DNA of 64,000 bases from Bacteroidaceae bacterium (GCA_017534815.1 JAFXVS010000036.1:1-64000), one strand, 5' to 3'; counted from the stretch's first letter, positions 49,609 through 58,335 are shown. The notes: a model not told the origin generated them from the sequence alone. Program-made: numbers and translations.

Positions 49609-50670
49609 ATGAAATTGAAAATTGCAGTGCTGGCCGGTGATGGTATCGGACCAGAGATTATGGAGCAGGGTGTGGCTGTATGCAGCGCCGTTGCTGAGAA
49701 GTTTGGACACGAAGTGAGTTATAAGGAAGCCATCTGTGGCGCACACGCCATCGATGAGGTGGGCGATCCATTCCCAGAGGACACATTCCAGACATGTATG
49801 GAAGCTGACGCTGTGCTCTTCGCATCAGTGGGTGACCCTAAGTTTGATAACAACCCCAATGCCAAAGTGCGTCCAGAGCAGGGTCTGCTGGCCATGAGAA
49901 AGAAGTTGGGTCTGTTTGCCAATGTACGTCCTGTAACCACCTTCGACTGCCTCGTGCACAAGTCTCCATTGAAGGATGAGCTGGTGCGTGGTGCTGATTT
50001 CATCTGCATCCGTGAATTGACTGGCGGCATGTACTTCGGCGAGAAGAAAGAGGGTACTGACTATGCTTACGACACAAACGCCTACAGCCGTGCTGAGGTG
50101 GAGAGAATCCTGAAAGTGGCTTATCAGTATGCTCGTCAGCGCAGAAAGCACCTGACTGTAGTGGACAAGGCGAACGTATTGGCATCCAGCCGTCTGTGGC
50201 GTGCTGTGGCTCAGGAGATGGCACCTCAGTATCCTGACGTGACAACTGACTTCATGTATGTGGACAACGCTTCCATGCGCATGATTCAGGAGCCTAAGTT
50301 CTTCGACGTGATGGTGACAGAGAACACCTTTGGTGACATCCTCACAGACGAGGGCTCTTGCATTACAGGCTCTATGGGTCTGCTCCCATCAGCTTCTACG
50401 GGTGAGCACACACCTGTGTTTGAGCCCATTCACGGCAGCTGGCCTCAGGCTAAGGGCTTGAACATCGCCAACCCATTGGCACAGATCCTTTCTGTCGCTA
50501 TGCTCTACGAATACTTCGACCTGAAGGAAGAGGGCGCCCTCATTCGTGAGGCTGTGAACGCATCCCTCGACCAGAATGTGCGCACCCCTGAGATTCAGGT
50601 GGAAGGTGGCGCCAAGTACGGCACGAAGGAAGTGGGCGAATGGATCGTGAACTATATTAAGAATAAGTAA
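49609..50670 (+). CDS. leuB: 3-isopropylmalate dehydrogenase
   Basis: A 353-residue NAD-dependent decarboxylating dehydrogenase of leucine synthesis. It starts [20 protein letters not shown]. The substrate loop is seen as [20 protein letters not shown] and [20 protein letters not shown], the Mg-binding region as [15 protein letters not shown] [12 protein letters not shown], and the NAD-binding segment as [10 protein letters not shown] with [13 protein letters not shown]. Length is normal. The other leucine genes are not in the window. Its stop TAA overlaps the metA ATG by 1 bp, so the two are coupled. Confidence 0.93.
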   Translation: MKLKIAVLAGDGIGPEIMEQGVAVCSAVAEKFGHEVSYKEAICGAHAIDEVGDPFPEDTFQTCMEADAVLFASVGDPKFDNNPNAKVRPEQGLLAMRKKLGLFANVRPVTTFDCLVHKSPLKDELVRGADFICIRELTGGMYFGEKKEGTDYAYDTNAYSRAEVERILKVAYQYARQRRKHLTVVDKANVLASSRLWRAVAQEMAPQYPDVTTDFMYVDNASMRMIQEPKFFDVMVTENTFGDILTDEGSCITGSMGLLPSASTGEHTPVFEPIHGSWPQAKGLNIANPLAQILSVAMLYEYFDLKEEGALIREAVNASLDQNVRTPEIQVEGGAKYGTKEVGEWIVNYIKNK

Positions 50671-51587
50671 TGCCATTAATTCTACCCGATCAACTTCCTG
50701 CCATTGATGAACTGAAACAGGAGAATATCTTCACAATGGGCTACAAGCGAGCGGACAGTCAGCAGATCCGTCCGCTGCGCTTGGCTGTGCTCAACCTCAT
50801 GCCCCTGAAGATCACCACTGAAACGGACTTCATCCGCATCCTCTCAAACTCAGCCCTGCAGATTAGGGTGGAATTCATGAAAATCAAGTCGCACACCAGC
50901 AAGAACACTCCTATCGAGCACATGCTGGCGTTCTATCGCAACTTTGAAGACATGAAGAAGGAGAAGTATGACGGTCTCATCGTGACGGGTGCTCCCTTAG
51001 AGTTCATCAACTATGAAGAGGTGACCTACTGGGACGAGCTGCAGGAGGTGTTCAACTGGGCGCACAACCACGTGACCAGCACCATCTATGTGTGCTGGGC
51101 AGCCTTTGCTGGGCTGTACCATTTTTATGGCGTGCCCAAGCACAATACGCCCCACAAGGTGTTTGGTGTGTTCAAACATCAGATGCTGTCGCCCGAACTG
51201 CCCATCTTCAGAGGCTTCGACGATGAGTTCTATGCACCACATAGCCGACACTGCACAGTTTTGCGCAAGGACATCGAGAAAGTGCCAGGACTCCACATCA
51301 TCGCTGAAAGCCCCAAAGCAGGCGTGACCATCGTGGAAGCAAGGAACGGACGTGAGTTCTTCATCACCTGCCATCTGGAGTATTCGCCACTGACCTTGGA
51401 CGGGGAATACAAGCGCGACCTGAAGAAGGGACTGGCCATCAACAAACCACAGAACTACTACCCAGGAGGCAATCCCAAGAAGCAGCCTGTGGTGAGGTGG
51501 CGAGCAGCAGCCAACTTGCTTTACACCAACTGGCTGAACTACTACGTCTATCAAGAAACGCCGTTCAACATTAATGACATCAACTAA
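50670..51587 (+). CDS. metA: Homoserine O-acyltransferase (probable acetyltransferase)
   Basis: A 305-residue MetA/HTS-family enzyme that acylates homoserine in methionine synthesis. It has the family opening RPLRLAVLNLMPLKITTETD, the nucleophile Cys in TIYVCWAAFAGLYHFYGVPK near residue 142, and the His/Glu of ITCHLEYSPLTLDGEYKRD. The residue that separates acetyl from succinyl users in characterised family members (Gly in E. coli, Glu in B. cereus) is Glu here (TGAPLEFINYEEV), so acetyl-CoA is the likely donor. It is coupled to leuB by a 1-bp overlap. The acyl-donor call is inference from one position. Confidence 0.9.
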   Translation: MPLILPDQLPAIDELKQENIFTMGYKRADSQQIRPLRLAVLNLMPLKITTETDFIRILSNSALQIRVEFMKIKSHTSKNTPIEHMLAFYRNFEDMKKEKYDGLIVTGAPLEFINYEEVTYWDELQEVFNWAHNHVTSTIYVCWAAFAGLYHFYGVPKHNTPHKVFGVFKHQMLSPELPIFRGFDDEFYAPHSRHCTVLRKDIEKVPGLHIIAESPKAGVTIVEARNGREFFITCHLEYSPLTLDGEYKRDLKKGLAINKPQNYYPGGNPKKQPVVRWRAAANLLYTNWLNYYVYQETPFNINDIN

Positions 51588-51607
51588 AGGTTACTTTTAA
51601 CTTCCTC

Positions 51608-53245
51608 ATGAGACAGATTGAACTCCTCGCTCCTGCAAAGACAACAGACATCGGCATCGAAGCCATCAGGCACGGTGCTGACGCTGTTTATATAGGTGCC
51701 TATGCTTTTGGAGCACGGGCGGCTGCAGGCAACAGCGTGGAGGACATCGAGCGGCTCGTCCATTTCGCCCACCTCTACAAGGCGAAAGTCTATGTGACCG
51801 TCAACACGCTCGTCTTCGACAAGGAGATGCAGGAGGTGGAACGGCTCATCTGGCAGTTGCATGACATCGGCGTGGATGCCCTCATTGTGCAGGACTTGCG
51901 GCTATTGTCGCTGAACCTCCCCCCTATCCCACTTCACGCCAGTACCCAAATGGACAATCGCACCCCAGAGAAGGTGCAGATGTTGGCAGACTTGGGATTT
52001 CCCCAGGTTGTTCTCGCTCGTGAACTGACGACAGCTCAAATCACAGCAATTCATCACACTTGCCCCAACACGAAGTTGGAGGTCTTTGTGCATGGTGCCC
52101 TATGTGTTTGTCTGAGTGGACGATGCAATGCCAGCGAAGCACTCTTTGGACGGAGTGCCAACAGGGGCGAATGTGCACAGGTGTGCCGTATGGCTTTCGA
52201 CCTGCAGGCTGATGGAAAGACGGTGATGAAGGACAAGCACCTGCTTTCCCTGAAGGACAACTGCCAAATCGACCATCTCGAAGAGCTCCTCATGGCTGGT
52301 GCCACCTCGTTGAAAATAGAGGGACGTCTGAAGGATGCCGACTACGTGAAGAACGTGACAGCGGCCTATTCTGAAGCGCTGAACAAGGTGATAGCCAAGC
52401 ATCCTGATGACTTCTGCAGGGCTTCCTCTGGGCATGTGAACCTGAAGTTCGAGCCTGACGTGAGGAAGAGTTTTAATCGTGGCTTCGTAAAGGATGTCAG
52501 TAAGCCCGATGCCAACATCGACACCCCAAAATCAATGGGCGAGCCTATTACCCACAACACCGTGTTGCACAATGGTGACGGCTTGTGTTATTTGGAAAGA
52601 GGAAAGTTGACGGGGTTCAGGGTGAACAACACTGATGCTTTCCATCCCATCAAAGGCGTGCAATACTATCGCAATCAAGATATGGAATGGGACAGGATGC
52701 TCAGTAAACCTTCTGCAGAGAGGAAGATTTTCGTGCAGATTGATGTCTTTGACAATCACATCAGCATGACGGATGAAGACGGGTTGACGGCGAGCGTCAG
52801 CATTCAGGAGACATTTGAACTGGCACGCACCCACCAGAAAGAGAATATCGAAAGGCAGTTGAGCAAGTTGGGTGACACCATCTTCGAGGCGCAACAGGTG
52901 AACGTCCAGCTGACCAAGAACTATTTCATTCCCTCTTCGTTGCTGAGCCAGTGGAGGCGACAGTTGTCTGAGACGCTGACCGCTGAAAGGCTGAAATACT
53001 ACCCGTTGGAGAGACAGGCACACGAACCAGTCAGCATCGAAGTGGATGAACCTTATGAACAGACGCACGACAAAGATACACCCGTCATGCTGTCCAAATA
53101 CTGCATCAGACGTCAGTTGGGCATGTGTCTGAAAGAAAGACCCACACCCAGAAAAGAGAATCTGGCGCTGAAACTGGCAAACGGAACAAGTTTTCGCCTC
53201 GATTTCGACTGTAAGGACTGCATCATGAAACTATACTTACAATGA
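51608..53245 (+). CDS. U32 peptidase-family protein (RlhA/YegQ-like)
   Basis: A 545-residue U32-family protein. The N-terminal TIM-barrel part opens IELLAPAKTTDIGIEAIRHG ADAVYIG in form (residues 3-27), with LELLVHGALC-like LEVFVHGALCVCLSGRCNAS near 157 and the family signature RGECAQVCR near 188 bearing conserved Cys residues. LLMAGATSLKIEGRLKDADY follows near 230. Relatives now include tRNA and rRNA hydroxylation enzymes (TrhP, RlhA), so an RNA-modifying role is as likely as proteolysis. The C-terminal 150 residues are less conserved and end with CIRRQLGMC and KDCIMK, possible Fe-S ligands. It starts 20 bp after metA. Confidence 0.87.
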   Translation: MRQIELLAPAKTTDIGIEAIRHGADAVYIGAYAFGARAAAGNSVEDIERLVHFAHLYKAKVYVTVNTLVFDKEMQEVERLIWQLHDIGVDALIVQDLRLLSLNLPPIPLHASTQMDNRTPEKVQMLADLGFPQVVLARELTTAQITAIHHTCPNTKLEVFVHGALCVCLSGRCNASEALFGRSANRGECAQVCRMAFDLQADGKTVMKDKHLLSLKDNCQIDHLEELLMAGATSLKIEGRLKDADYVKNVTAAYSEALNKVIAKHPDDFCRASSGHVNLKFEPDVRKSFNRGFVKDVSKPDANIDTPKSMGEPITHNTVLHNGDGLCYLERGKLTGFRVNNTDAFHPIKGVQYYRNQDMEWDRMLSKPSAERKIFVQIDVFDNHISMTDEDGLTASVSIQETFELARTHQKENIERQLSKLGDTIFEAQQVNVQLTKNYFIPSSLLSQWRRQLSETLTAERLKYYPLERQAHEPVSIEVDEPYEQTHDKDTPVMLSKYCIRRQLGMCLKERPTPRKENLALKLANGTSFRLDFDCKDCIMKLYLQ

Positions 53246-53255
53246 GAACCCAGCA

Positions 53256-54242
53256 ATGAGAAAGTTACTTTACATCATCCTCAGCATCCTCATCGTTTCC
53301 TGCGTGGGAGGAACGGCTACGCAACCAACAGAAGCCCAACTCCCTGACAGCGACTCTGTACCCACCATCATCAACATTGTGGACACAGCCATCGTCGAGG
53401 ACTCTACCCTGATGAGTCTGACCCCTCAGCAGGTGGACTCTATGGTGTTCCGTTTGACACACCATTACTCAGAGAACTTCAACTTCCTCGTCAAAGCCGA
53501 CTCACTGAAACTCATCCCACGTGAGGGCGACCTCCTTCTGGACACCTGTCACGTCTATAAAAATGACATCATCGCTGTGGCTGCCATCAAAACCGTTCCA
53601 GGCGACTCGATTGACTCCATCTGGGTGAAAGTGGCAAGCAACCAAACGACGATGGGCTGGATTCGTGAAAGTGAACTGCTGAAGGGCACCACACCTGATG
53701 ACCTGATTTCTGAAATGCTCGATGCGCTCTCCAGCAGCCGAGCCATCTGGATGTCTGCCCTCCTGGCTGTCGGACTCATCGCCGTCATTATTGGCAGAAA
53801 GAAGACGGTGAAGAAGCAGGAAATCTTCCACCTACCCAACTTCCTCGACGAGATGCTGAGCCCTTATCCTGCCCTCTTTCTCCTGCTAGTGGGCATCATG
53901 GCCTCTATCTACGCTTCTGTACAGAATTTCGTGCCTGAATTCTGGCAAGAATACTATTTTCACCCTACACTCAACCCCTTGGTGCTGCCGCCCATTATGG
54001 CCGCCCTCGTGGTCGTGCTGTGGCTCGTCATCATCACCTTCATCGCTGTGATTGACGAGGTCTATCATCATTTCTACTTTTTGCCAGGCATCATCCATCT
54101 CGCCAAGATTATCGGCGCAGCCATGCTGGTCTATCTCCTTGTCTCATGGACAACACTCATCTATGTGGGCTACCCCTTGCTGGCAGTCCTCATCTATTAC
54201 CTCGTAAAGAAAATAGTGAAAGAATTGAGGGTTGAGAGTTGA
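53256..54242 (+). CDS. Membrane protein with N-terminal SH3-like domain
   Basis: A 328-residue protein. A lipoprotein-type start (IILSILIVSCVGG, Cys near 16) is followed by an SH3-like region (residues about 80-145, VASNQTTMGWIRESELL) of the kind that binds peptides or cell wall. The C-terminal half has about five spans: near 162-180 (MSALLAVGLIAVIIG), 205-225 (ALFLLLVGIMASIYASVQNF), 245-268 (MAALVVVLWLVIITFIAVI), 278-297 and 300-318. Similar Bacteroidales proteins are called zinc-ribbon or SH3 proteins of unknown role. It starts 10 bp after the U32 gene and is probably in that operon. Confidence 0.78.
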   Translation: MRKLLYIILSILIVSCVGGTATQPTEAQLPDSDSVPTIINIVDTAIVEDSTLMSLTPQQVDSMVFRLTHHYSENFNFLVKADSLKLIPREGDLLLDTCHVYKNDIIAVAAIKTVPGDSIDSIWVKVASNQTTMGWIRESELLKGTTPDDLISEMLDALSSSRAIWMSALLAVGLIAVIIGRKKTVKKQEIFHLPNFLDEMLSPYPALFLLLVGIMASIYASVQNFVPEFWQEYYFHPTLNPLVLPPIMAALVVVLWLVIITFIAVIDEVYHHFYFLPGIIHLAKIIGAAMLVYLLVSWTTLIYVGYPLLAVLIYYLVKKIVKELRVES

Positions 54243-54254
54243 GAGAATAAAGTT

Positions 54255-54272
54255 AAGGTTAGCGCTAACCTT
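54255..54272. terminator. Perfect 18-bp palindrome between convergent genes
   Basis: AAGGTTAGCGCTAACCTT lies between the convergent SH3-like and sensor-kinase genes and overlaps the stop of the latter. A bidirectional termination or mRNA-stability structure is likely; no T-run follows. Confidence 0.5.
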
Positions 54273-55071
54273 ACACTGCAACAGGATGCGTAAAGATGAA
54301 ACGGGCGCCCTTTCCTTGATGCGTGAGGTCGAGTTTGGCTTCACCACCCAACTGAGTGGCAATCTTACGACAGATGGGCAAACCAAGACCTGTGCCGCCA
54401 TTGATGGTGTTGAACTTCTCGAAACGACCAAAAATTTTCTCTGCATTCTCTACAGGTACGCCTTCTCCTGTATCTGTGACAGAGAAGGTGACCATACCTG
54501 GATGCTCATTCAACGACACGTGCACATGAATCTCACCCTCATCCGTATGTTTCTCCGCATTCGTCAGGTAGTTCATGATCACCTGTTCCACACGTTTCGA
54601 GTCACTCCGAATGAAATAATTGTCATCCACATCTGAGGTCATATACATGTTCACACCTGCTGGACAACGGTATTTCACTGTGCTGATGGCTCTACGGCAC
54701 ACCTCATTCACATTGCAAGTGCCGATATTCATGCGATACTTACCGCTTTCCATATCTGAAATGTCGAGAATGTCATTCACCAATGTGCTGAGCAAATCTG
54801 TATTGTTCTGGATGATGACGCCATAATCGGCAATCTCCTCTTCTGACAGCATATCGCGGATTTGCTTGTTGCACAGGATTTGGGAGAAGCCACAAATGGC
54901 ATTCATGGGTGTTCGGATATCGTGGCTCATGTTTTGCAGGTATTCCTTCTGCGACTTCATACCTTGCTTATACACCTCCACATTGCGCTTTTCCTTGAAA
55001 TACATATATGTAATGACCGCCAAAGCGACCACTAACACGATGATAAGTATAATTGAAATGGTTGTATTCAT
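54271..55071 (-). CDS. Short membrane-anchored sensor histidine kinase
   Basis: A 266-residue kinase starting MNTTISIILIIVLVVALAVI, one membrane span with no periplasmic sensor domain. A short coiled coil leads to the H-box LQNMSHDIRTPMNAI (phospho-acceptor His near 49). The ATPase domain is complete: N-box NYLTNAEKHT, G1 VTDTGEGV, F-box KIFGRFEKF and G2 GGTGLGLPICRKI. No response regulator or receiver domain is adjacent, so its partner is elsewhere. The start at 55071 was chosen because the -7 box at 55096-55103 overlaps the upstream in-frame ATG 55098. The signal may be lipid state or a partner protein; this is inference. Confidence 0.88.
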   Translation of the reverse strand: MNTTISIILIIVLVVALAVITYMYFKEKRNVEVYKQGMKSQKEYLQNMSHDIRTPMNAICGFSQILCNKQIRDMLSEEEIADYGVIIQNNTDLLSTLVNDILDISDMESGKYRMNIGTCNVNEVCRRAISTVKYRCPAGVNMYMTSDVDDNYFIRSDSKRVEQVIMNYLTNAEKHTDEGEIHVHVSLNEHPGMVTFSVTDTGEGVPVENAEKIFGRFEKFNTINGGTGLGLPICRKIATQLGGEAKLDLTHQGKGARFIFTHPVAV

Positions 55072-55095
55072 AATCTTAGTCTTTATTTTATGTTG

Positions 55096-55103
55096 CAAAG
55101 ATA
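55096..55103 (-). promoter_or_regulatory. -7 promoter box for the sensor kinase
   Basis: The minus strand reads TATCTTTG, matching TAnnTTTG, 24 bp before ATG 55071. It decides the start. Confidence 0.6.
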
Positions 55104-55412
55104 AGAATTCTCACTTTCTTGAACAAATATTTCGTGAGAAAAAATGCTAAAATCTTACAAATAGGAGAAATAAATGCACAAATTGCCCTAAAATAGAGGG
55201 TTTCTTGGCAATTATCGCAGAAAAGAAGGGTAAAAAATGGAAACATAACTATATGCAATAAGAAACATAAGTGGATTTTTAAGGAAACATGATAATATAC
55301 AAAAAGAAACATAACACGAAAAGCAAAGAAGCATCTGTTGTCCAGCGCAACACCTTCCAAATCATCCCATTATCTCATCGGCTATGACAAATGAAAAACA
55401 CGAAAAATGGCA

Positions 55413-55426
55413 TGTGTGCGTACACA
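55413..55426. promoter_or_regulatory. TGTGTnCGTACACA element, copy 2
   Basis: TGTGTGCGTACACA, with AAACACG upstream, as at 48389. It lies 80 bp before the -7 box of the non-coding transcript candidate. The 55104-55412 stretch before it holds no convincing gene. Confidence 0.45.
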
Positions 55427-55505
55427 AACATTGATTCAAATCAAGTAAATGGCGTTTTTCGTAAGATTTTCATATATTTATTAGTATTAGCCCCTCAAAA
55501 GGTCG

Positions 55506-55513
55506 TAACTTTG
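55506..55513 (+). promoter_or_regulatory. -7 promoter box for the 55.5 kb transcript
   Basis: TAACTTTG matches TAnnTTTG, giving a start near 55518. Confidence 0.6.
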
Positions 55514-55517
55514 TATC

Positions 55518-55798
55518 GTCAAAGAAAAAATGACAGTTCAAAAGAATATTCAGAGGATTATTCATAGAATAAAGATATATAGGTATTAGTGTTAAGGTAA
55601 TTAGAGACTCAGTAAGATTAGTTGGTTTTGGTAAAATAGATTGTTTTTACATAGGATAATAAATAGAAAGGTATTATATTTAGACATAGGTTATACAATA
55701 GGTTTTAGGTTAGTAAAAGATTAGGTCATTCTTTCATGAGTGATGAAAGGTGACGAAGAAAGTGAAGTCCGCGAGGATTTCATTTTTTTTGCGTTTTA
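55518..55798 (+). ncRNA. Non-coding transcript or short-peptide locus of about 280 nt
   Basis: It has a promoter box at 55506 and a good intrinsic terminator at 55763-55798, with no gene of normal size between. The AT-rich body contains several ATTAGGTTTT/AGGTTA-like runs. One short frame, ATG 55530, encodes a 19-residue basic peptide (MTVQKNIQRIIHRIKIYRY) about 12 nt from the predicted start. The locus therefore could be an sRNA, a dual-function RNA or a micro-protein gene. It lies between a divergent sensor kinase and a convergent HAD gene. Confidence 0.55.
55763..55798 (+). terminator. Intrinsic terminator with GCGA tetraloop
   Basis: A 10-bp stem (AGTGAAGTCC with GGATTTCATT, two G-T pairs) closed by the GNRA loop GCGA and followed by a run of T. 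It ends the 55.5 kb transcript just before the 3' end of the convergent HAD gene. Confidence 0.75.
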
Positions 55799-55813
55799 AA
55801 CGAACCTAATGAT

Positions 55814-56566
55814 TTATCGGGTTTCCTCTAACAATGTGGTCAGGCGCTCAAAAGTCATGCCCTCAAAACCATCGAGAACACAGTTGCATTTGTCTTGTAT
55901 CTCTTCACGCGTATGGCCTGTAGCCAGACCGATGGTGAAGATGCCAGAGGACATACCTGCCTGAAGACCGTTGTAGGCATCCTCAAAGACCACACACTCG
56001 TCTATGTCAGCGTCGAAAGTGCGTGCACCTAAGAGATAACAGTCTGGAGCAGGCTTGGAGGCCGTGAAATCCTCTGCTGTGAAGATTTTGTCGAAGAGAC
56101 TGTCCAACTGCGGCATCTGACGTCGCACGCTGTCCATCTTCGATTGGTCAGAACTGGTCACGATAGCGCACTTCACCCCATTCCGCTTCAGATCTTCAAG
56201 AAAGGGCAACACACCCGGATAGAACTCATAATGCATTTGTGCTTCCCATGCGATGAGTTCCCTCGTGATGTCCTTTTGCCACTGAGGATCAGGAAAATAC
56301 TTGGCAAAGATATTGGTGAGGGTTGTGCCCTTGATGATGTATTCAAGCCTGGGCACATCAGGACGATACTTACGTGCTGTAGCGCCCCAGAAGACCGTGT
56401 ACTGATCCTCCGTGTCCACCAACGTGCCGTCCAGGTCAAAGAGCGCCGCCTTCACCTTTCTCCTGCGAGGGATGTTCCTGTCGCCCTTCACAAACAGCTC
56501 GCCCCAAGGCATCGCCGTCTTCTCATCTTCGATATCTTCGTTGCGTTTCGTCCAAAAAGTTGCCAT
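55814..56566 (-). CDS. HAD-superfamily phosphatase/phosphomutase, beta-PGM-like
   Basis: A 250-residue HAD enzyme. Motif I AALFDLDGTLVDTEDQY begins near residue 41, motif II is VTSSDQSKMD near 133, motif III is the Lys in TASKPAPDCYLLGA near 170, and motif IV is VVFEDAYNGLQAGMSSG near 190. The cap domain and sequence suit the beta-phosphoglucomutase/sugar phosphatase group. Odd is a 37-residue charged N-terminal extension (FWTKRNEDIEDEKTAMPWGE) before motif I, not usual for the family. Its -7 box is at 56584-56591, so the full-length start is possible. Confidence 0.88.
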   Translation of the reverse strand: MATFWTKRNEDIEDEKTAMPWGELFVKGDRNIPRRRKVKAALFDLDGTLVDTEDQYTVFWGATARKYRPDVPRLEYIIKGTTLTNIFAKYFPDPQWQKDITRELIAWEAQMHYEFYPGVLPFLEDLKRNGVKCAIVTSSDQSKMDSVRRQMPQLDSLFDKIFTAEDFTASKPAPDCYLLGARTFDADIDECVVFEDAYNGLQAGMSSGIFTIGLATGHTREEIQDKCNCVLDGFEGMTFERLTTLLEETR

Positions 56567-56583
56567 AATTGATGATTTTGGTG

Positions 56584-56591
56584 CAAAGATA
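56584..56591 (-). promoter_or_regulatory. -7 promoter box for the beta-PGM-like HAD gene
   Basis: The minus strand reads TATCTTTG, matching TAnnTTTG, 17 bp before ATG 56566. Confidence 0.6.
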
Positions 56592-56643
56592 CTTGTTTTT
56601 CATGAAAAATCCTTGCATTTGCCTTGAAAAATGTCAATCATCA

Positions 56644-57252
56644 TCAAAAACTCGAAAGCACACCCAGCTGCTGCAAGTCTTTGCGAAGCTGAGGAGCCCC
56701 TGTAAAGAGCAGCGCGTTCATGCCACAAGCTTTAGCAGCTTCAACATTTACCGGCTTATCGTCAACAAATAGACATTCAGCAGCTTGGAGGTTGAACCTG
56801 TCCAGAAGGCACCGATAGATACGTGGGTCAGGTTTGATCAGATGTTCTTCAGAAGAAATAACACACCCATCGAGCATACGAAGAATGGGAAGACGCTCTA
56901 TCGCAGCATACACTTTATAGGACCAGTTAGTAAGACCATACAGTTGATAGCCGCATGTTTTGAGTTCGCTGAGCAGTTCTGGCATTCCAGAAACAGCATT
57001 GCCCACCATATCGTGGTATTGTGTATCGTATAGAGCTATTTCTTCAGCATAATCAGGGTGAAGAGCCTGTAAGTCACGTATGCACTGAGCGAAGTCATCG
57101 CCACGATCAATCCTGTCGTAGAAGTCAGGCTGCGTGATGTTACGGCTGAACCACTCAGCCTTTTCCGTATCGCCGTCAAAGACAGAGTCATAGAGCATGT
57201 GTGGATCGAATTCCACAAGCACATTGCCAAAGTCAAAAATAATGTTACGCAT
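56644..57252 (-). CDS. HAD-IA family phosphatase
   Basis: A 202-residue HAD hydrolase starting MRNIIFDFGNVLVEFDPHML, with motif I in IIFDFGNVLVEFD, motif II YGLTNWSYKVY near 110, motif III Lys in EEHLIKPDPRIYRCLL near 145 and motif IV CLFVDDKPVNVEAAKACG near 170. It resembles YihX-type sugar-phosphate phosphatases. ATG 57252 is the second of two adjacent Met codons. It lies 23 bp downstream of the Fic gene on the same strand and is probably co-transcribed with it. Substrate is unknown. Confidence 0.88.
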   Translation of the reverse strand: MRNIIFDFGNVLVEFDPHMLYDSVFDGDTEKAEWFSRNITQPDFYDRIDRGDDFAQCIRDLQALHPDYAEEIALYDTQYHDMVGNAVSGMPELLSELKTCGYQLYGLTNWSYKVYAAIERLPILRMLDGCVISSEEHLIKPDPRIYRCLLDRFNLQAAECLFVDDKPVNVEAAKACGMNALLFTGAPQLRKDLQQLGVLSSF

Positions 57253-57275
57253 CAAAATCTCAGTGAAGAATCAGT

Positions 57276-58295
57276 TTATTGGTTATTGATGACCCACAAT
57301 CCGTTCTTTCGACTTCCTTCTCTATGAATAATGCCTAAATCCTTGAATTTCTTCATCTGCTTTTCCACTGCACGCTGACTAATGCCTATGCGTTGCGCTA
57401 TTTCTGCGGCTGTGGAGGAAGGTGCGGAATGAAGTGCCAACAGGATTTGCTTATCACTTATTCCGAACTTTATTCCGAACTTTATTCCGAACTCATCACC
57501 GAACCTTATTCCGAACTCATCATCTGTAGTGGGCAATGGTTCTCCCTGATGGACTTTCAAGGTCTGGTAGATTTCTCCCAACATGAAGTCGATGAAGGGG
57601 CCAGACTGTCCAGCACTGGTGCTGGCGTTGATGGCATCGTAGTATTTCTGCTGGTTGGCATACACCATGTTCTCCACAGGCAAGTGCTCAAAAAGCGGAT
57701 GCAACTTACCCAAGATGAGTGACTGCCACAAGCGCCCAGTACGTCCGTTGCCATCAATGAAAGGATGGATGAATTCAAACTCATAATGAAACACACACGA
57801 ACGGATGAGCAGATGGTCTTTGGAGCTTTTCAGCCAGTTGAAAAGGTCGCCCATCAGCTGAGGAACCCTTTCGGCAGGAGGTGCCAGATGCACCAAACCT
57901 CTGTTGCCAAACACCCCCACACCACCACGTCGATAACATCCTGCCTCGTCCACCAATGCTTCCATCATCACACCATGTGCCTTCAAGAGATCTTTTTCCT
58001 TGAAGGCATCGAGCGTGGGATATAGTTCGTAGGTCTTGATGGCATTTTTCACCTCCTGAATCTGACGGATGGGAGCCACCACCGCCTTACCCTCCAAGAC
58101 ATCACGAACCTCGTCCTCTGAGAGCGTATTGCCCTCGATGGCAAGTGACGAATGAATCGTCTTGATGCGGTTTGCTTTGCGCAGACGCAACCCGTCTTCC
58201 TGCTCTAGACGGATAGCATAACGCTCTATCTGTGCAGAAATATCAGCTATCAGATTGATGGCTTCTGTACTGACTGTAAATGGTGGTATATACAT
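57276..58295 (-). CDS. Fic-family AMP-transferase with C-terminal winged helix
   Basis: A 339-residue Fic protein. The active motif HPFIDGNGRTGRLWQSL near residue 175 is complete (catalytic His, Mg-binding Asp, phosphate-binding Gly/Arg). An inhibitory helix upstream holds SLAIEGNTLSEDEVRD near 50 (the S/TxxxE(G/N) motif with its Arg-clamping Glu), so it is a class II, self-inhibited enzyme. A DNA-binding winged helix closes the chain (AEIAQRIGISQRAVEKQMKK). Between the two lies a repeat-rich linker (EFGIRFGDEFGIKFGIKFGI). It may AMPylate, or reverse AMPylation of, a cellular target. No separate antitoxin gene is seen. Its -7 box is at 58328-58335. Confidence 0.9.
   Translation of the reverse strand: MYIPPFTVSTEAINLIADISAQIERYAIRLEQEDGLRLRKANRIKTIHSSLAIEGNTLSEDEVRDVLEGKAVVAPIRQIQEVKNAIKTYELYPTLDAFKEKDLLKAHGVMMEALVDEAGCYRRGGVGVFGNRGLVHLAPPAERVPQLMGDLFNWLKSSKDHLLIRSCVFHYEFEFIHPFIDGNGRTGRLWQSLILGKLHPLFEHLPVENMVYANQQKYYDAINASTSAGQSGPFIDFMLGEIYQTLKVHQGEPLPTTDDEFGIRFGDEFGIKFGIKFGISDKQILLALHSAPSSTAAEIAQRIGISQRAVEKQMKKFKDLGIIHREGSRKNGLWVINNQ
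57464..57520. repeat. ATTCCGAACT repeat inside the Fic linker
   Basis: TTATTCCGAAC-type units are repeated about five times at roughly 12-24 bp intervals within the coding region, keeping frame and giving repeated EFGI/KFGI peptides. Copy number could vary without a frameshift. Confidence 0.65.
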
Positions 58296-58327
58296 GTTTC
58301 TTTCATCTTATGTTAGTAAAAAGAATA

Positions 58328-58335
58328 CAAAGGTA
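58328..58335 (-). promoter_or_regulatory. -7 promoter box for the Fic-HAD operon
   Basis: The minus strand reads TACCTTTG, matching TAnnTTTG, 32 bp before ATG 58295. Confidence 0.6.

Noticed and set aside
55088..55360. A 90-codon minus-strand open frame
   Set aside because: It has no domain, a Phe/Cys-rich translation and overlaps the sensor-kinase promoter; the region looks non-coding.
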